DNA of 64,000 bases from Streptomyces ipomoeae 91-03 (GTDB lineage Bacteria > Actinomycetota > Actinomycetes > Streptomycetales > Streptomycetaceae), in the NCBI RefSeq assembly GCF_000317595.1, contig NZ_AEJC01000517.1, forward strand, positions 1 to 64,000, in the 5' to 3' direction. Positions 57,644 to 64,000 of the stretch are shown here, in pieces. The translations under genes and the position numbers were made by a program. Under the pieces are notes generated by a model. It was not told where the DNA came from and ran no database searches. It worked only from the letters and a program-made list of their open reading frames with translations. The first letter of the stretch is position 1. Each line of letters begins with the position of its first letter.

Positions 57644-58470
57644 GCGCCGCCACCGCCACCCCGCTCAAGCCCCTCGACGGCGATGCCGACGGTCGTATCG
57701 GGCTGCGGGCCCACGCCCGGCACACCGGCGCGCTCGTTCGCCGCAATCTGCTGTGGATCCGGCAGGACCCGGAGTCGATGTTCGACGCGGTCCTCATGCC
57801 GATCGTCTTCGCTCTGCTGTTCGTGTACGTGTTCGGCGGCTCGATCGGGCAGGCGCTGGGCGGCGGCCAGGACGAGTATGTGCAGTATGTGATCCCCGGA
57901 CTGATGGCCATGCTCGGCATGAACATGGCCATGGGAGTCGGGACGGGCTTCAACGAGGACTTCCAGAAGGGCGTCATGGACCGGTTCCGGTCCCTGCCCA
58001 TCGGCCGGTCCTCGGTGCTGCTCGCGAAGGTCTTCGTGGAGCTGCTGCGGATGCTGGTCGCCACGACGATCCTGCTGCTCGTGGGCGTGATCATCGGCTT
58101 CGACGTCACCAGCTGGCCGGGGCTGCTCGCCACGGTGGGCCTGTCGGCCGCCTTCGGCTCGGCCGTGATGTGGATCTTCCTGGTGCTGGGCGTGACGCTG
58201 AAGACCGCGCAGTCCGTACAGGCGATGGGCTTCCTGGTGCTGTTCCCGCTGCAGTTCGGCTCGTCGATCTTCGCGCCGACGCGGTCGATGCCGGGCTGGC
58301 TGCAGAACTTCACCGACTACAACCCGCTGTCGTCCCTCGCGGACTCCGCGCGCGGTCTGATGACGGGCGGCCCGGTCGCCCACGACGTCCTCGTCACGCT
58401 CATCTGGTCGGTGGCGCTGACGGCGGTGATGGCGCCGATCGCGATCCACAAGTTCCGTACGAAGAGCTGA
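57640..58470 (+). CDS. ABC-2 type permease, DrrB-like
   Basis: A 276-aa permease with six predicted helices starting at about residue 50. The ABC-2 signature region is GTGFNEDFQKGVMDRFRSLPIGRSSVLLAK, followed by LFPLQFGSSIFAPTRSMPGWLQNFTDYNPLSSLADSARGL, the hallmark DrrB C-terminal segment. ATGA overlap with the ATPase gene indicates translational coupling. It is convergent with the BTAD regulator gene. Confidence 0.93.
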   Translation: MSAATATPLKPLDGDADGRIGLRAHARHTGALVRRNLLWIRQDPESMFDAVLMPIVFALLFVYVFGGSIGQALGGGQDEYVQYVIPGLMAMLGMNMAMGVGTGFNEDFQKGVMDRFRSLPIGRSSVLLAKVFVELLRMLVATTILLLVGVIIGFDVTSWPGLLATVGLSAAFGSAVMWIFLVLGVTLKTAQSVQAMGFLVLFPLQFGSSIFAPTRSMPGWLQNFTDYNPLSSLADSARGLMTGGPVAHDVLVTLIWSVALTAVMAPIAIHKFRTKS

Positions 58471-58494
58471 CGGACGGCTCCCCCACGGATCGGT

Positions 58495-61400
58495 TCAGAT
58501 CAGGTCCATGGCCTCTTCCACGGTGAGGGTGCCGCCCTCGGCGTAGGCCGCCGCGTACGTGTCGTCGTCCAGTACGGTTCGGGCGGCGGCCTCCGCGCGG
58601 GCGCGGCTCTCCACCTCCAGCGGGCTGCAGAAGTGGCCGGGCGGCAGCAGCGCGTCGGAGGTGCCGAGGAGCCGGGCGGCGTCACGGGCGCGGGCGCCGC
58701 CGTCGACGCCCGCCATGGCGATGGCGGCGGTGACGAGATGGACGGCGGGCATCTGCGGTGTGATCACCCGGGCCAGCGGGTCCACGGCCTGCTCGATCGC
58801 CCGCCGGATGCGGTGCAGGGCATCGGCGTACTGTCCGGCCATCGTGTCCAGCCAGGCCTCGACACCGAGGATGAACCCGGCGAAGAGCACGAAGTTGACC
58901 ACGTCGGATCCCTCGCGCAGCCGGGCGAGCTGCTCCCTGGCCTCGGTGAGGCGTTCGGTGCGGCCGAGCCGGATGGTGAGGAAGAGACGGGCCGCCAACT
59001 GGGCCTCATGGGTGGCGTGGTGGTCGGCCGCCAGCACGTCCTGCAGCATCTTCTCGCCCCGCTCGGCCTCGCCGCAATCGATGAGCGCACTGCCGAGGCG
59101 CACCCCGAGGATGCCCAACCGGGCGTTGGCGCCGAGCCGTTCGGCGTATCCGATGGCCCGCTCGAAGTTCTCCGCGGCCGACCGGAAATGCCCCGTGCGC
59201 TCCAGGGCCTCCCCGCGCGCCGACAGGGCCTCGGCGGCGCCCCAGACGTCGCCCAGCCGGTCGAAGAGCTCCAGCGACTCATTGGCGTCCCGGGTGGCGT
59301 CGCCCGCCCAGTCGCTGCGGTTGGCGAGGAGGTTGGCCCGCATCTGCAGGGCCTGCGCCAGCTCCCAGGTCTGGCCGAGTTCGCGGGCGGTACGGATGTT
59401 GGAGTCGACGATCTCCTTCACGCGTTCCATGTCGCCGGACAGCAGTACGGCGAAGAACCACATGGTGGTGGGGAACCGGCACACCTGCGGCTGGCCGGGG
59501 CGGTAGGTCTCCCGGATGACCCGCAGCTTCTCCCTGGCCGCCGGGGTCTCCCAGGCCGACAGCTCCATGTCCATGCAGCCGAGATGGAGGAGATGGACCG
59601 CGCGCCGGGCCTCCTGAAGGACCTCGTCGCGCATCGGCGGCGGGCTGTCGACAAGCCGTTCCGGCAGGTCCGGGACGGGTCGGGCGGGCGCGGTGAACGG
59701 GTCCGGGCCGAGCCGCTCGACCTGTGTGGACCAGTGTCGGGCCTCGCTCTTGAGGTCGCGCATGTGCCAGTACCAGGCCAGCGACAGCGTCAGACAGAGT
59801 GCCTCCTGCTCGTCCCGCTCGGCGACGGCGTGCCGCAGGGCCGTACGGATGTTCTCGTACTCCAGCTCCAGCAGTTCGCTCGCCGCGCGCTGGCCGAAGC
59901 CGCGCAGCAACGGGTCGGTGGTGCGGACCAGTTCGCGGTAGTACATGAGGTGGGCGCGCTCGGCGGCGAGGCGGGTGCCGGACTCGGCGAGCCGTTCGCC
60001 CGCGTACTCGGCGACCGTCTCCAGGAGCCGGTAGCGCATCTCCCCGCGCGGCGCCGGGGTCGCCACCACGAGGGACTTGTCGACGAGCGAGCCCAGCGCC
60101 TCCAGCGCGGCGGGCCCGCAGACGGCCTCCGCCGCGGCCAGGTCGCAGCCGCCGGCGAACACCGACAGCCGCCGCAACACCTCCCGTTCGTCCTCGTCGA
60201 GCAGTTCCCAGGACCAGTCGACGACGGCACGCAGGGTCTGCTGCCGGGGCAGGACCGTGCGGCTGCCGGAGGTCAGCAGCCGGAAGCGGTCGTCGAGGCG
60301 GTCGGCGATCTGGCGGGGGGTCAGCATGCGCAGGCGGGCCGCCGCCAGTTCGATCGCGAGCGGCAGGCCGTCGAGGCGGCGGCAGATCTCCGCCGCCGCG
60401 TCCGGGTCGTCCGCGATGGTGAATCCCGGGCGGGCCGCGGCGCCCCGGTCGGCGAGCAGCCGCAGCGCGTACGGCTCCGCCAGGGGTTCGACCGGTCGCA
60501 CCAGCTCGCCCGGTACGCCGAGGGGTTCGCGGCTGGTGGCCAGTACGGTCAGGCCCGGGCAGCGTTGGAGGAGCTGTTCCACGAGGTGGGCGGCGGCGGC
60601 CACGACGTGTTCGCAGTTGTCGAGGACGAGCAGCATGCGGCGGCGGGCGCAGTGCTCGATGAGGCGGGCGAGGGGGTTGTCGTCGCGGTCGGCCACGACC
60701 CGCATCTCCTCGGCGCCGGCGCCGCGCAGGACGGTCTCGCGGGCGCCGAGGGCGGTGAGGACCGCCTCCGGGACGTTCGACGGGTCGTCCACCGGGGCGA
60801 GTTCGGCGAGCCATACGCCGTCGGGGAGGGCGGCGGCCACTGCCTCGCCGACCTCCTGAGAGAGGCGGGTCTTTCCGGCGCCGCCGGGGCCGAGGAGGGT
60901 GACCAGGCGGGCGGTGGTGAGGTCGTCGCGGATGGTGTCGATGTCGGCGTCCCGGCCGACGAAGGAGGTGAGACGGGCGGGGAGGTTGCCTCGGGGTGCC
61001 GCCTCGGGGCGGGGCCCGGTTTTCTCGCCCCCGCCGCCCCTGCCCGTCCCTCCCCCGCTCTCGGCTTCGCTCGAGCGGGGGGACCCCCATCCAGGGGCTG
61101 CGCCCCTTCGACCCCGCGTCACTGGGGGCTGCCGCCCCCAGGCCCCCGCTTCGGCCTGCACGGCCTCGTCCTCAAACGCCGGACGGGCTGGAGATGCCGG
61201 CCCCGGCTGCTCAGTCCTGTCCGCGCGTAACCCGGCAGCGTCCGCGCGCATTCCGGCCACGCCCGCGCGCAACCCGGCGCCCTCCGCGCACATTGCCGTT
61301 CCCGCGACCGTTGCGGGGCGGAGGTCTGGGGTGGGGTGGGAGGGGCTGCCGGCCCTGGATGGGGGTTCGCCGTTCAGGAGTTCGGCGTGGAGGGCGCGTA

Positions 61401-62094
61401 GTTCCGGGCCCGGGTCCGTGCCGAGGCGGTTGGACAGGAGGCGGCGTACGTCCTCGTAGGCCGCCAGGGCCTCGGCGGGGCGGCCGGTGGCTCGGAGGGC
61501 GCGTAGGCGGAGGGACTGGAGGGGTTCGTCGAGGGGGTGGGTGTCGCAGAGGGCCGTGAGTTCGGGGAGGACGGAATCGGCCTGGCCCAGGGACAGGGCC
61601 GCGGTGAGGCGGGCACGGTGGGTGTCCAGGCGGCGGGTCTCCCAGCGGGCGGCCTCGGCGGTGCGGTCGGGGAGGTCGGCCAGGGGCGGGCCCTGCCAGA
61701 GGGCGAGGGCGTCGTCGAGGGCGACCGCGGCCTTCGCCGGATCGCCGTCGGCCAGCGCGCGGGCGCCCTCCGTGGCGAGGCGGTCGAAGCGGTGCAGGTC
61801 GACGTCGTCCGGCATGGCCGCGAGGCGGTAGCCGCCGTTCGCCGACTCCACCGCGCCGGAGCCGAGGGCCCGGCGCAGCCGTCCGACCAGCGCCTGCAGC
61901 GCACCGCTCGCGTCGGCGGGCGGATCACCGGCCCACACCTCGTCGACCAGCGCGGGCGCGGGCACCGTACGGCCCGGCCGCAGCGCGAGCACGGTCAGCA
62001 GGGCGCGCAGCCGGGCGCCGCCGAGCGGGACGGGGGTGCCGTCGACGTGCAGTGCCTGGGTGGTGCCGAGGATGCGGTAGCGCACGGGGTCCAT
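58495..62094 (-). CDS. BTAD/NB-ARC-like transcriptional regulator (AfsR/SARP-type)
   Basis: A 1,199-aa regulator. The N-terminal OmpR-like winged helix (about 1-90, LRALLTVLALRPGRTVPAPALVDEVW) is followed by a BTAD domain (about 95-240, DLHRFDRLATEG...DEPLQSLRLRALRATGRPAEALAAYEDVRRLL). The linker (about 298-358) comes from intergenic repeat DNA. Next is an NTPase domain with P-loop LGPGGAGKTRLSQEV (about 395) and Walker B MLLVLDNCEHV, then a TPR-like C-terminal half. Such proteins activate secondary-metabolite or transport genes. The ATG at 62094 lies right beside 18-bp tandem repeats. Its neighbour is the ABC exporter. Confidence 0.85.
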   Translation of the reverse strand: MDPVRYRILGTTQALHVDGTPVPLGGARLRALLTVLALRPGRTVPAPALVDEVWAGDPPADASGALQALVGRLRRALGSGAVESANGGYRLAAMPDDVDLHRFDRLATEGARALADGDPAKAAVALDDALALWQGPPLADLPDRTAEAARWETRRLDTHRARLTAALSLGQADSVLPELTALCDTHPLDEPLQSLRLRALRATGRPAEALAAYEDVRRLLSNRLGTDPGPELRALHAELLNGEPPSRAGSPSHPTPDLRPATVAGTAMCAEGAGLRAGVAGMRADAAGLRADRTEQPGPASPARPAFEDEAVQAEAGAWGRQPPVTRGRRGAAPGWGSPRSSEAESGGGTGRGGGGEKTGPRPEAAPRGNLPARLTSFVGRDADIDTIRDDLTTARLVTLLGPGGAGKTRLSQEVGEAVAAALPDGVWLAELAPVDDPSNVPEAVLTALGARETVLRGAGAEEMRVVADRDDNPLARLIEHCARRRMLLVLDNCEHVVAAAAHLVEQLLQRCPGLTVLATSREPLGVPGELVRPVEPLAEPYALRLLADRGAAARPGFTIADDPDAAAEICRRLDGLPLAIELAAARLRMLTPRQIADRLDDRFRLLTSGSRTVLPRQQTLRAVVDWSWELLDEDEREVLRRLSVFAGGCDLAAAEAVCGPAALEALGSLVDKSLVVATPAPRGEMRYRLLETVAEYAGERLAESGTRLAAERAHLMYYRELVRTTDPLLRGFGQRAASELLELEYENIRTALRHAVAERDEQEALCLTLSLAWYWHMRDLKSEARHWSTQVERLGPDPFTAPARPVPDLPERLVDSPPPMRDEVLQEARRAVHLLHLGCMDMELSAWETPAAREKLRVIRETYRPGQPQVCRFPTTMWFFAVLLSGDMERVKEIVDSNIRTARELGQTWELAQALQMRANLLANRSDWAGDATRDANESLELFDRLGDVWGAAEALSARGEALERTGHFRSAAENFERAIGYAERLGANARLGILGVRLGSALIDCGEAERGEKMLQDVLAADHHATHEAQLAARLFLTIRLGRTERLTEAREQLARLREGSDVVNFVLFAGFILGVEAWLDTMAGQYADALHRIRRAIEQAVDPLARVITPQMPAVHLVTAAIAMAGVDGGARARDAARLLGTSDALLPPGHFCSPLEVESRARAEAAARTVLDDDTYAAAYAEGGTLTVEEAMDLI
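61020..61200. repeat. Streptomyces intergenic repeat absorbed into BTAD gene
   Basis: Composite of three repeat parts: a segment matching 20183-20243 (24 identical bases at 61091-61114), a palindrome matching 12955-12996, and the element around cctcgtcctcaaacgccgga that I recognise as common between Streptomyces genes. All of it is in frame and encodes a flexible linker. Confidence 0.75.
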
Positions 62095-62100
62095 TGTCTC

Positions 62101-62172
62101 TGTATCGGTATCTGTCGGTGTATCGGTGTCTGTGGGTGTATCGGTGTCTGTGGGTGTATCGGTGTCTGTGGG
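62101..62172. repeat. 18-bp tandem repeat, four copies
   Basis: tgtatcggtgtctgtggg is repeated at 62119, 62137 and 62155, with a variant at 62101, starting 7 bp upstream of the BTAD regulator start codon. If translated it would add Asp-Thr-Pro-Thr repeats; it is more likely leader or operator DNA. Confidence 0.9.
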
Positions 62173-62198
62173 GGCGCGGGCGGGGTACCGGTGTCCGG

Positions 62199-62234
62199 TT
62201 CGTCGAGTCGTTCGTCGAGTCGTTCGTCGAGTCC
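62199..62234. repeat. 12-bp tandem repeat, three copies, TCGAG core
   Basis: ttcgtcgagtcg is repeated at 62199, 62211 and 62223 in the divergent BTAD-M50 promoter region. Direct TCGAG heptamers at about one helical turn are the type of site bound by SARP regulators. Confidence 0.85.
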
Positions 62235-62394
62235 AGGGACCTACCTTGCTAGGAACTCGGAGGTGGTCGCGAGACGTTTTCGCCGTACGCCCGGTACCGT
62301 CGGGCAGTCCGAACAGCCCGAACAGCCCGAGCGATCCGAGCAGCTCAAGCGGTTCGAGCAGTCCAGCCGTGTGATCGAGAGTCCGAGGAGTCCC

Positions 62395-63192
62395 ATGACC
62401 ACCGCCACGTCCCGCCGGAGCGACCGGAGGATCAGCCCCGTCTTCGTGGGGATCGTGGCCGTCATGGCGGTCACCGGCTGGGCCACCTGGACCGGCTTCG
62501 CCGAACAGCCCGGCCTGGCCGTCTTCCTGTTCGTGACCTCGGCGTGGATCGTCTCGCTCTGTCTGCACGAGTACGCCCACGCCCGCACCGCCCTGCACAG
62601 CGGCGACATCTCCATCGGCGCCAAGGGCTATCTCACCCTCAACCCGCTGAAGTACACCCACGCCCTGCTCAGCATCGTGCTGCCGGTCATCTTCGTGATC
62701 ATGGGCGGTATCGGTCTGCCGGGCGGCGCGGTCTTCATCGAGCGCGGCCGGATCCAGGGCCGCTGGAAGCACAGCCTGATCTCGGCGTCCGGCCCGCTGA
62801 CGAACGTCCTGTTCGCGGCGGTCTGCACGGCGCCGTTCTGGCTGGACCTGACGGACGGGGTGCCGCCGGTGTTCCTGTTCGCCCTCGCCTTCCTGGCGAT
62901 GCTCCAGGTCACGGCGGCCATCCTGAACTTCCTGCCGGTGCCCGGCCTGGACGGCTACGGCGTGATCGAGCCCTGGCTGTCGTACAAGATCCGCCGCCAG
63001 GTGGAGCCCCTCGCGCCCTTCGGGCTGCTGCTCGTGTTCGTGGTGCTGTGGATCCCGTCGGTGAACGCCGTGTTCTGGGACGCGATAGACGCCCTCATGC
63101 GGGGGCTCGGCGTCCACGACCTGCTCTCCGACTGCGGCTTCCAGCTGTACCGCTTCTGGCGCGAGGACAGCGACGTGTGCCTCCCGCAGTGA
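62395..63192 (+). CDS. M50 (site-2-type) membrane metalloprotease
   Basis: A 265-aa intramembrane zinc protease with helices at about 17-35, 43-60 and beyond. The zinc motif HEYAH lies in SLCLHEYAHARTALHSGD, and NFLPVPGLDGYGVI supplies the third ligand (NxxPxxxLDG). The family cleaves membrane anti-sigma factors or precursor proteins. It has no PDZ domain. GAGGAG precedes ATG 62395. Divergent from the BTAD gene. Confidence 0.92.
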   Translation: MTTATSRRSDRRISPVFVGIVAVMAVTGWATWTGFAEQPGLAVFLFVTSAWIVSLCLHEYAHARTALHSGDISIGAKGYLTLNPLKYTHALLSIVLPVIFVIMGGIGLPGGAVFIERGRIQGRWKHSLISASGPLTNVLFAAVCTAPFWLDLTDGVPPVFLFALAFLAMLQVTAAILNFLPVPGLDGYGVIEPWLSYKIRRQVEPLAPFGLLLVFVVLWIPSVNAVFWDAIDALMRGLGVHDLLSDCGFQLYRFWREDSDVCLPQ

Positions 63193-63235
63193 GGACTCGA
63201 CGTGTGCCTCGCGCAGTGAGGACTTCCTGAAGGGG

Positions 63236-63445
63236 TCAGCTCGCGGCGGAGGCGCGCTCCGCCTTCGCCCTGCGCACGTAGTACCAGGCCATGTTGGACG
63301 ACAGTCCGGCCATCAGCACCCACACGACACCCAGCCAGCTGCCCCGGGCGAAGGAGACCACGGCGGCGGCGACGGCGAGGAGACAGACGACGAGCGCGTA
63401 GAGGGCGAGTCGCCGGGCCGGGTTGGACGGGAGCGAGGGGGGCAT
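63236..63445 (-). CDS. small two-helix membrane protein
   Basis: A 69-aa protein with two hydrophobic segments (about 11-33 and 37-55) and a basic C-terminal tail RRAKAERASAAS. ATG 63445 has CAGGAG 9 nt upstream; a longer frame to 63505 is possible. Function unknown; it lies downstream of the F420 reductase gene on the same strand. Confidence 0.7.
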   Translation of the reverse strand: MPPSLPSNPARRLALYALVVCLLAVAAAVVSFARGSWLGVVWVLMAGLSSNMAWYYVRRAKAERASAAS

Positions 63446-63518
63446 GGGGGTCGGCTCCTGACAGGACAGTCGGACGAAGGTGGTACGGCGTCCAGTGTCC
63501 CCCATACCCGAGGGCGCC

Positions 63519-64000
63519 CTACACGTCGGTCAGGCGGAGCCCCGCGTGGGCCTTGTAGCGGCGGTTCACGGAGATCAGGTTGGCGACCAGGGACTCGACC
63601 TGGTGGGCGTTGCGCAGCCGGCCGGAGAAGATGCCGCGCATGCCGGGGATGCGGTTGGCCAGCGCCTGCACGATCTCGACGTCGGCCCGCTCCTCACCGA
63701 GGACCATCACATCGGTGTCGATCTCCTCGATCGCCGGGTCCTGGAGGAGCACGGCGGAGAGGTGGTGGAAGGCGGCGGTGACCCGGGAGTCCGGCAGCAG
63801 GGCGGCGGCCTGTTCGGCGGCGCTGCCCTCCTCCGGCTTCAGCGCGTAGGCGCCCTTCTTGTCGAAGCCGAGCGGGTTGACGCAGTCGACGACCAGCTTG
63901 CCGGCCAGTTCCTCGCGCAGGGATTCGAGGGTCTTGCCGTGCCCGTCCCACGGCACCGCGACGATCACGATGTCGCTGCGGCGCGCGGTCTCGGCGTTGT
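63519..64000 (-). CDS. npdG: NADPH-dependent F420 reductase, C-terminal part
   Basis: The gene runs off the right edge; 160 codons are visible. Segments ADxVIVAVPWDGHGKTL-like, LVVDCVNPLGFDKKGAYAL, SRVTAAFHHLSAVLLQDP and PGMRGIFSGRLRNAHQVESLVANLISVNRRYKAHAGLRLTDV are typical of F420:NADP oxidoreductases. These pass hydride between NADPH and coenzyme F420; the N-terminal Rossmann loop lies outside the window. F420H2 feeds actinomycete redox enzymes. Confidence 0.88.
   Translation of the reverse strand, partial: NAETARRSDIVIVAVPWDGHGKTLESLREELAGKLVVDCVNPLGFDKKGAYALKPEEGSAAEQAAALLPDSRVTAAFHHLSAVLLQDPAIEEIDTDVMVLGEERADVEIVQALANRIPGMRGIFSGRLRNAHQVESLVANLISVNRRYKAHAGLRLTDV

Noticed and set aside
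56018..58470. Antibiotic biosynthetic gene cluster around VOC, DrrAB and BTAD genes
   Set aside because: No core biosynthetic enzyme (PKS, NRPS, terpene, RiPP) occurs in the window; these are resistance/export and regulatory types only.
62101..62234. CRISPR-like array
   Set aside because: Repeats are 18 and 12 bp and directly abutting with no unique spacers; no cas genes.
62095..63117. In-frame N-terminal extension of the BTAD regulator through the tandem repeats
   Set aside because: It would run antisense through the M50 protease gene; the protein family begins at the winged helix encoded from 62094.

Overview
The window is chromosomal DNA of a Streptomyces (high-GC Actinobacteria). The G/C-saturated third codon positions, GTG/TTG starts, Tat signals, SpoIIE-type phosphatase, BTAD/AfsR-type regulator and two types of glutamine synthetase all point this way. 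From memory of the S. coelicolor chromosome, the backbone follows the conserved core around glnA (SCO2198), glnII, the maltose/starch cluster, glnE and glnA2 (SCO2241). That synteny was recalled, not computed.

Nitrogen assimilation is the main theme. The window holds glnA (681-2090, with a clear GlnR box and the adenylylation Tyr397), glnII (11299-12330, with a weaker GlnR-like array), glnE (41990-45004, the bifunctional adenylyltransferase acting on GlnA) and a glnA2-type gamma-glutamylpolyamine synthetase (49022-50383, with Trp at the adenylylation position). Between glnA and glnII lie an HEAT-repeat gene, an HtpX protease/PspAB pair, an aminoglycoside-phosphotransferase-like gene, an AlkZ-like winged-helix gene, secreted DUF4360 and Cys-rich proteins and an ArsC-like protein.

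From 12.4 to 25.2 kb are a DUF6891 protein, a 40-aa peptide, an orphan OmpR-type DNA-binding protein, a DUF1996 secreted protein, a lipoprotein, a Tat-exported GH89 alpha-N-acetylglucosaminidase carrying a rare TTA codon, a membrane protein with a sigma-factor-like N-terminus, a TetR regulator, a CHMI-like isomerase and a receiver-SpoIIE phosphatase.

From 25.4 to 40.8 kb is the starch/maltodextrin regulon: a giant secreted amylase-pullulanase, a secreted alpha-amylase, alpha-glucosidase aglA, the malEFG importer and the LacI-family repressor malR. Extracellular enzymes cut starch, MalEFG imports maltodextrins, AglA hydrolyses them and MalR represses the set. CTTGCA/CAGCAAGAGTCTTG-type operators lie upstream of all the controlled units. 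A small accessory island (about 32.6-34.2 kb) interrupts this cluster. It holds hairpins, a gene remnant and a two-gene cassette (small membrane protein plus ricin-type lectin lipoprotein) that shares a perfect 36-bp repeat.

From 40.9 to 64 kb are a PAP2 protein, glnE, an S53 (sedolisin) protease, a DUF3105/DUF305 pair, glnA2, panB, an MFS exporter with a TetR regulator and operator, an EEP-family nuclease/phosphatase, a decayed PPOX-family gene, a VOC protein, a DrrAB-like ABC exporter, a 1,199-aa BTAD/NB-ARC-like regulator, an M50 protease, a small membrane protein and the end of an F420:NADPH oxidoreductase gene. No tRNA, rRNA, IS element, prophage or CRISPR array was seen.

The most notable observations are intergenic palindromic repeats absorbed in frame into coding sequences, short tandem repeats upstream of both the BTAD regulator and the adjacent ABC exporter, the ricin-lipoprotein cassette, the sigma-like membrane protein, and the shared promoter/operator/leader layout of the two amylolytic genes. 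No clearly new multi-gene defence or biosynthetic system is evident.
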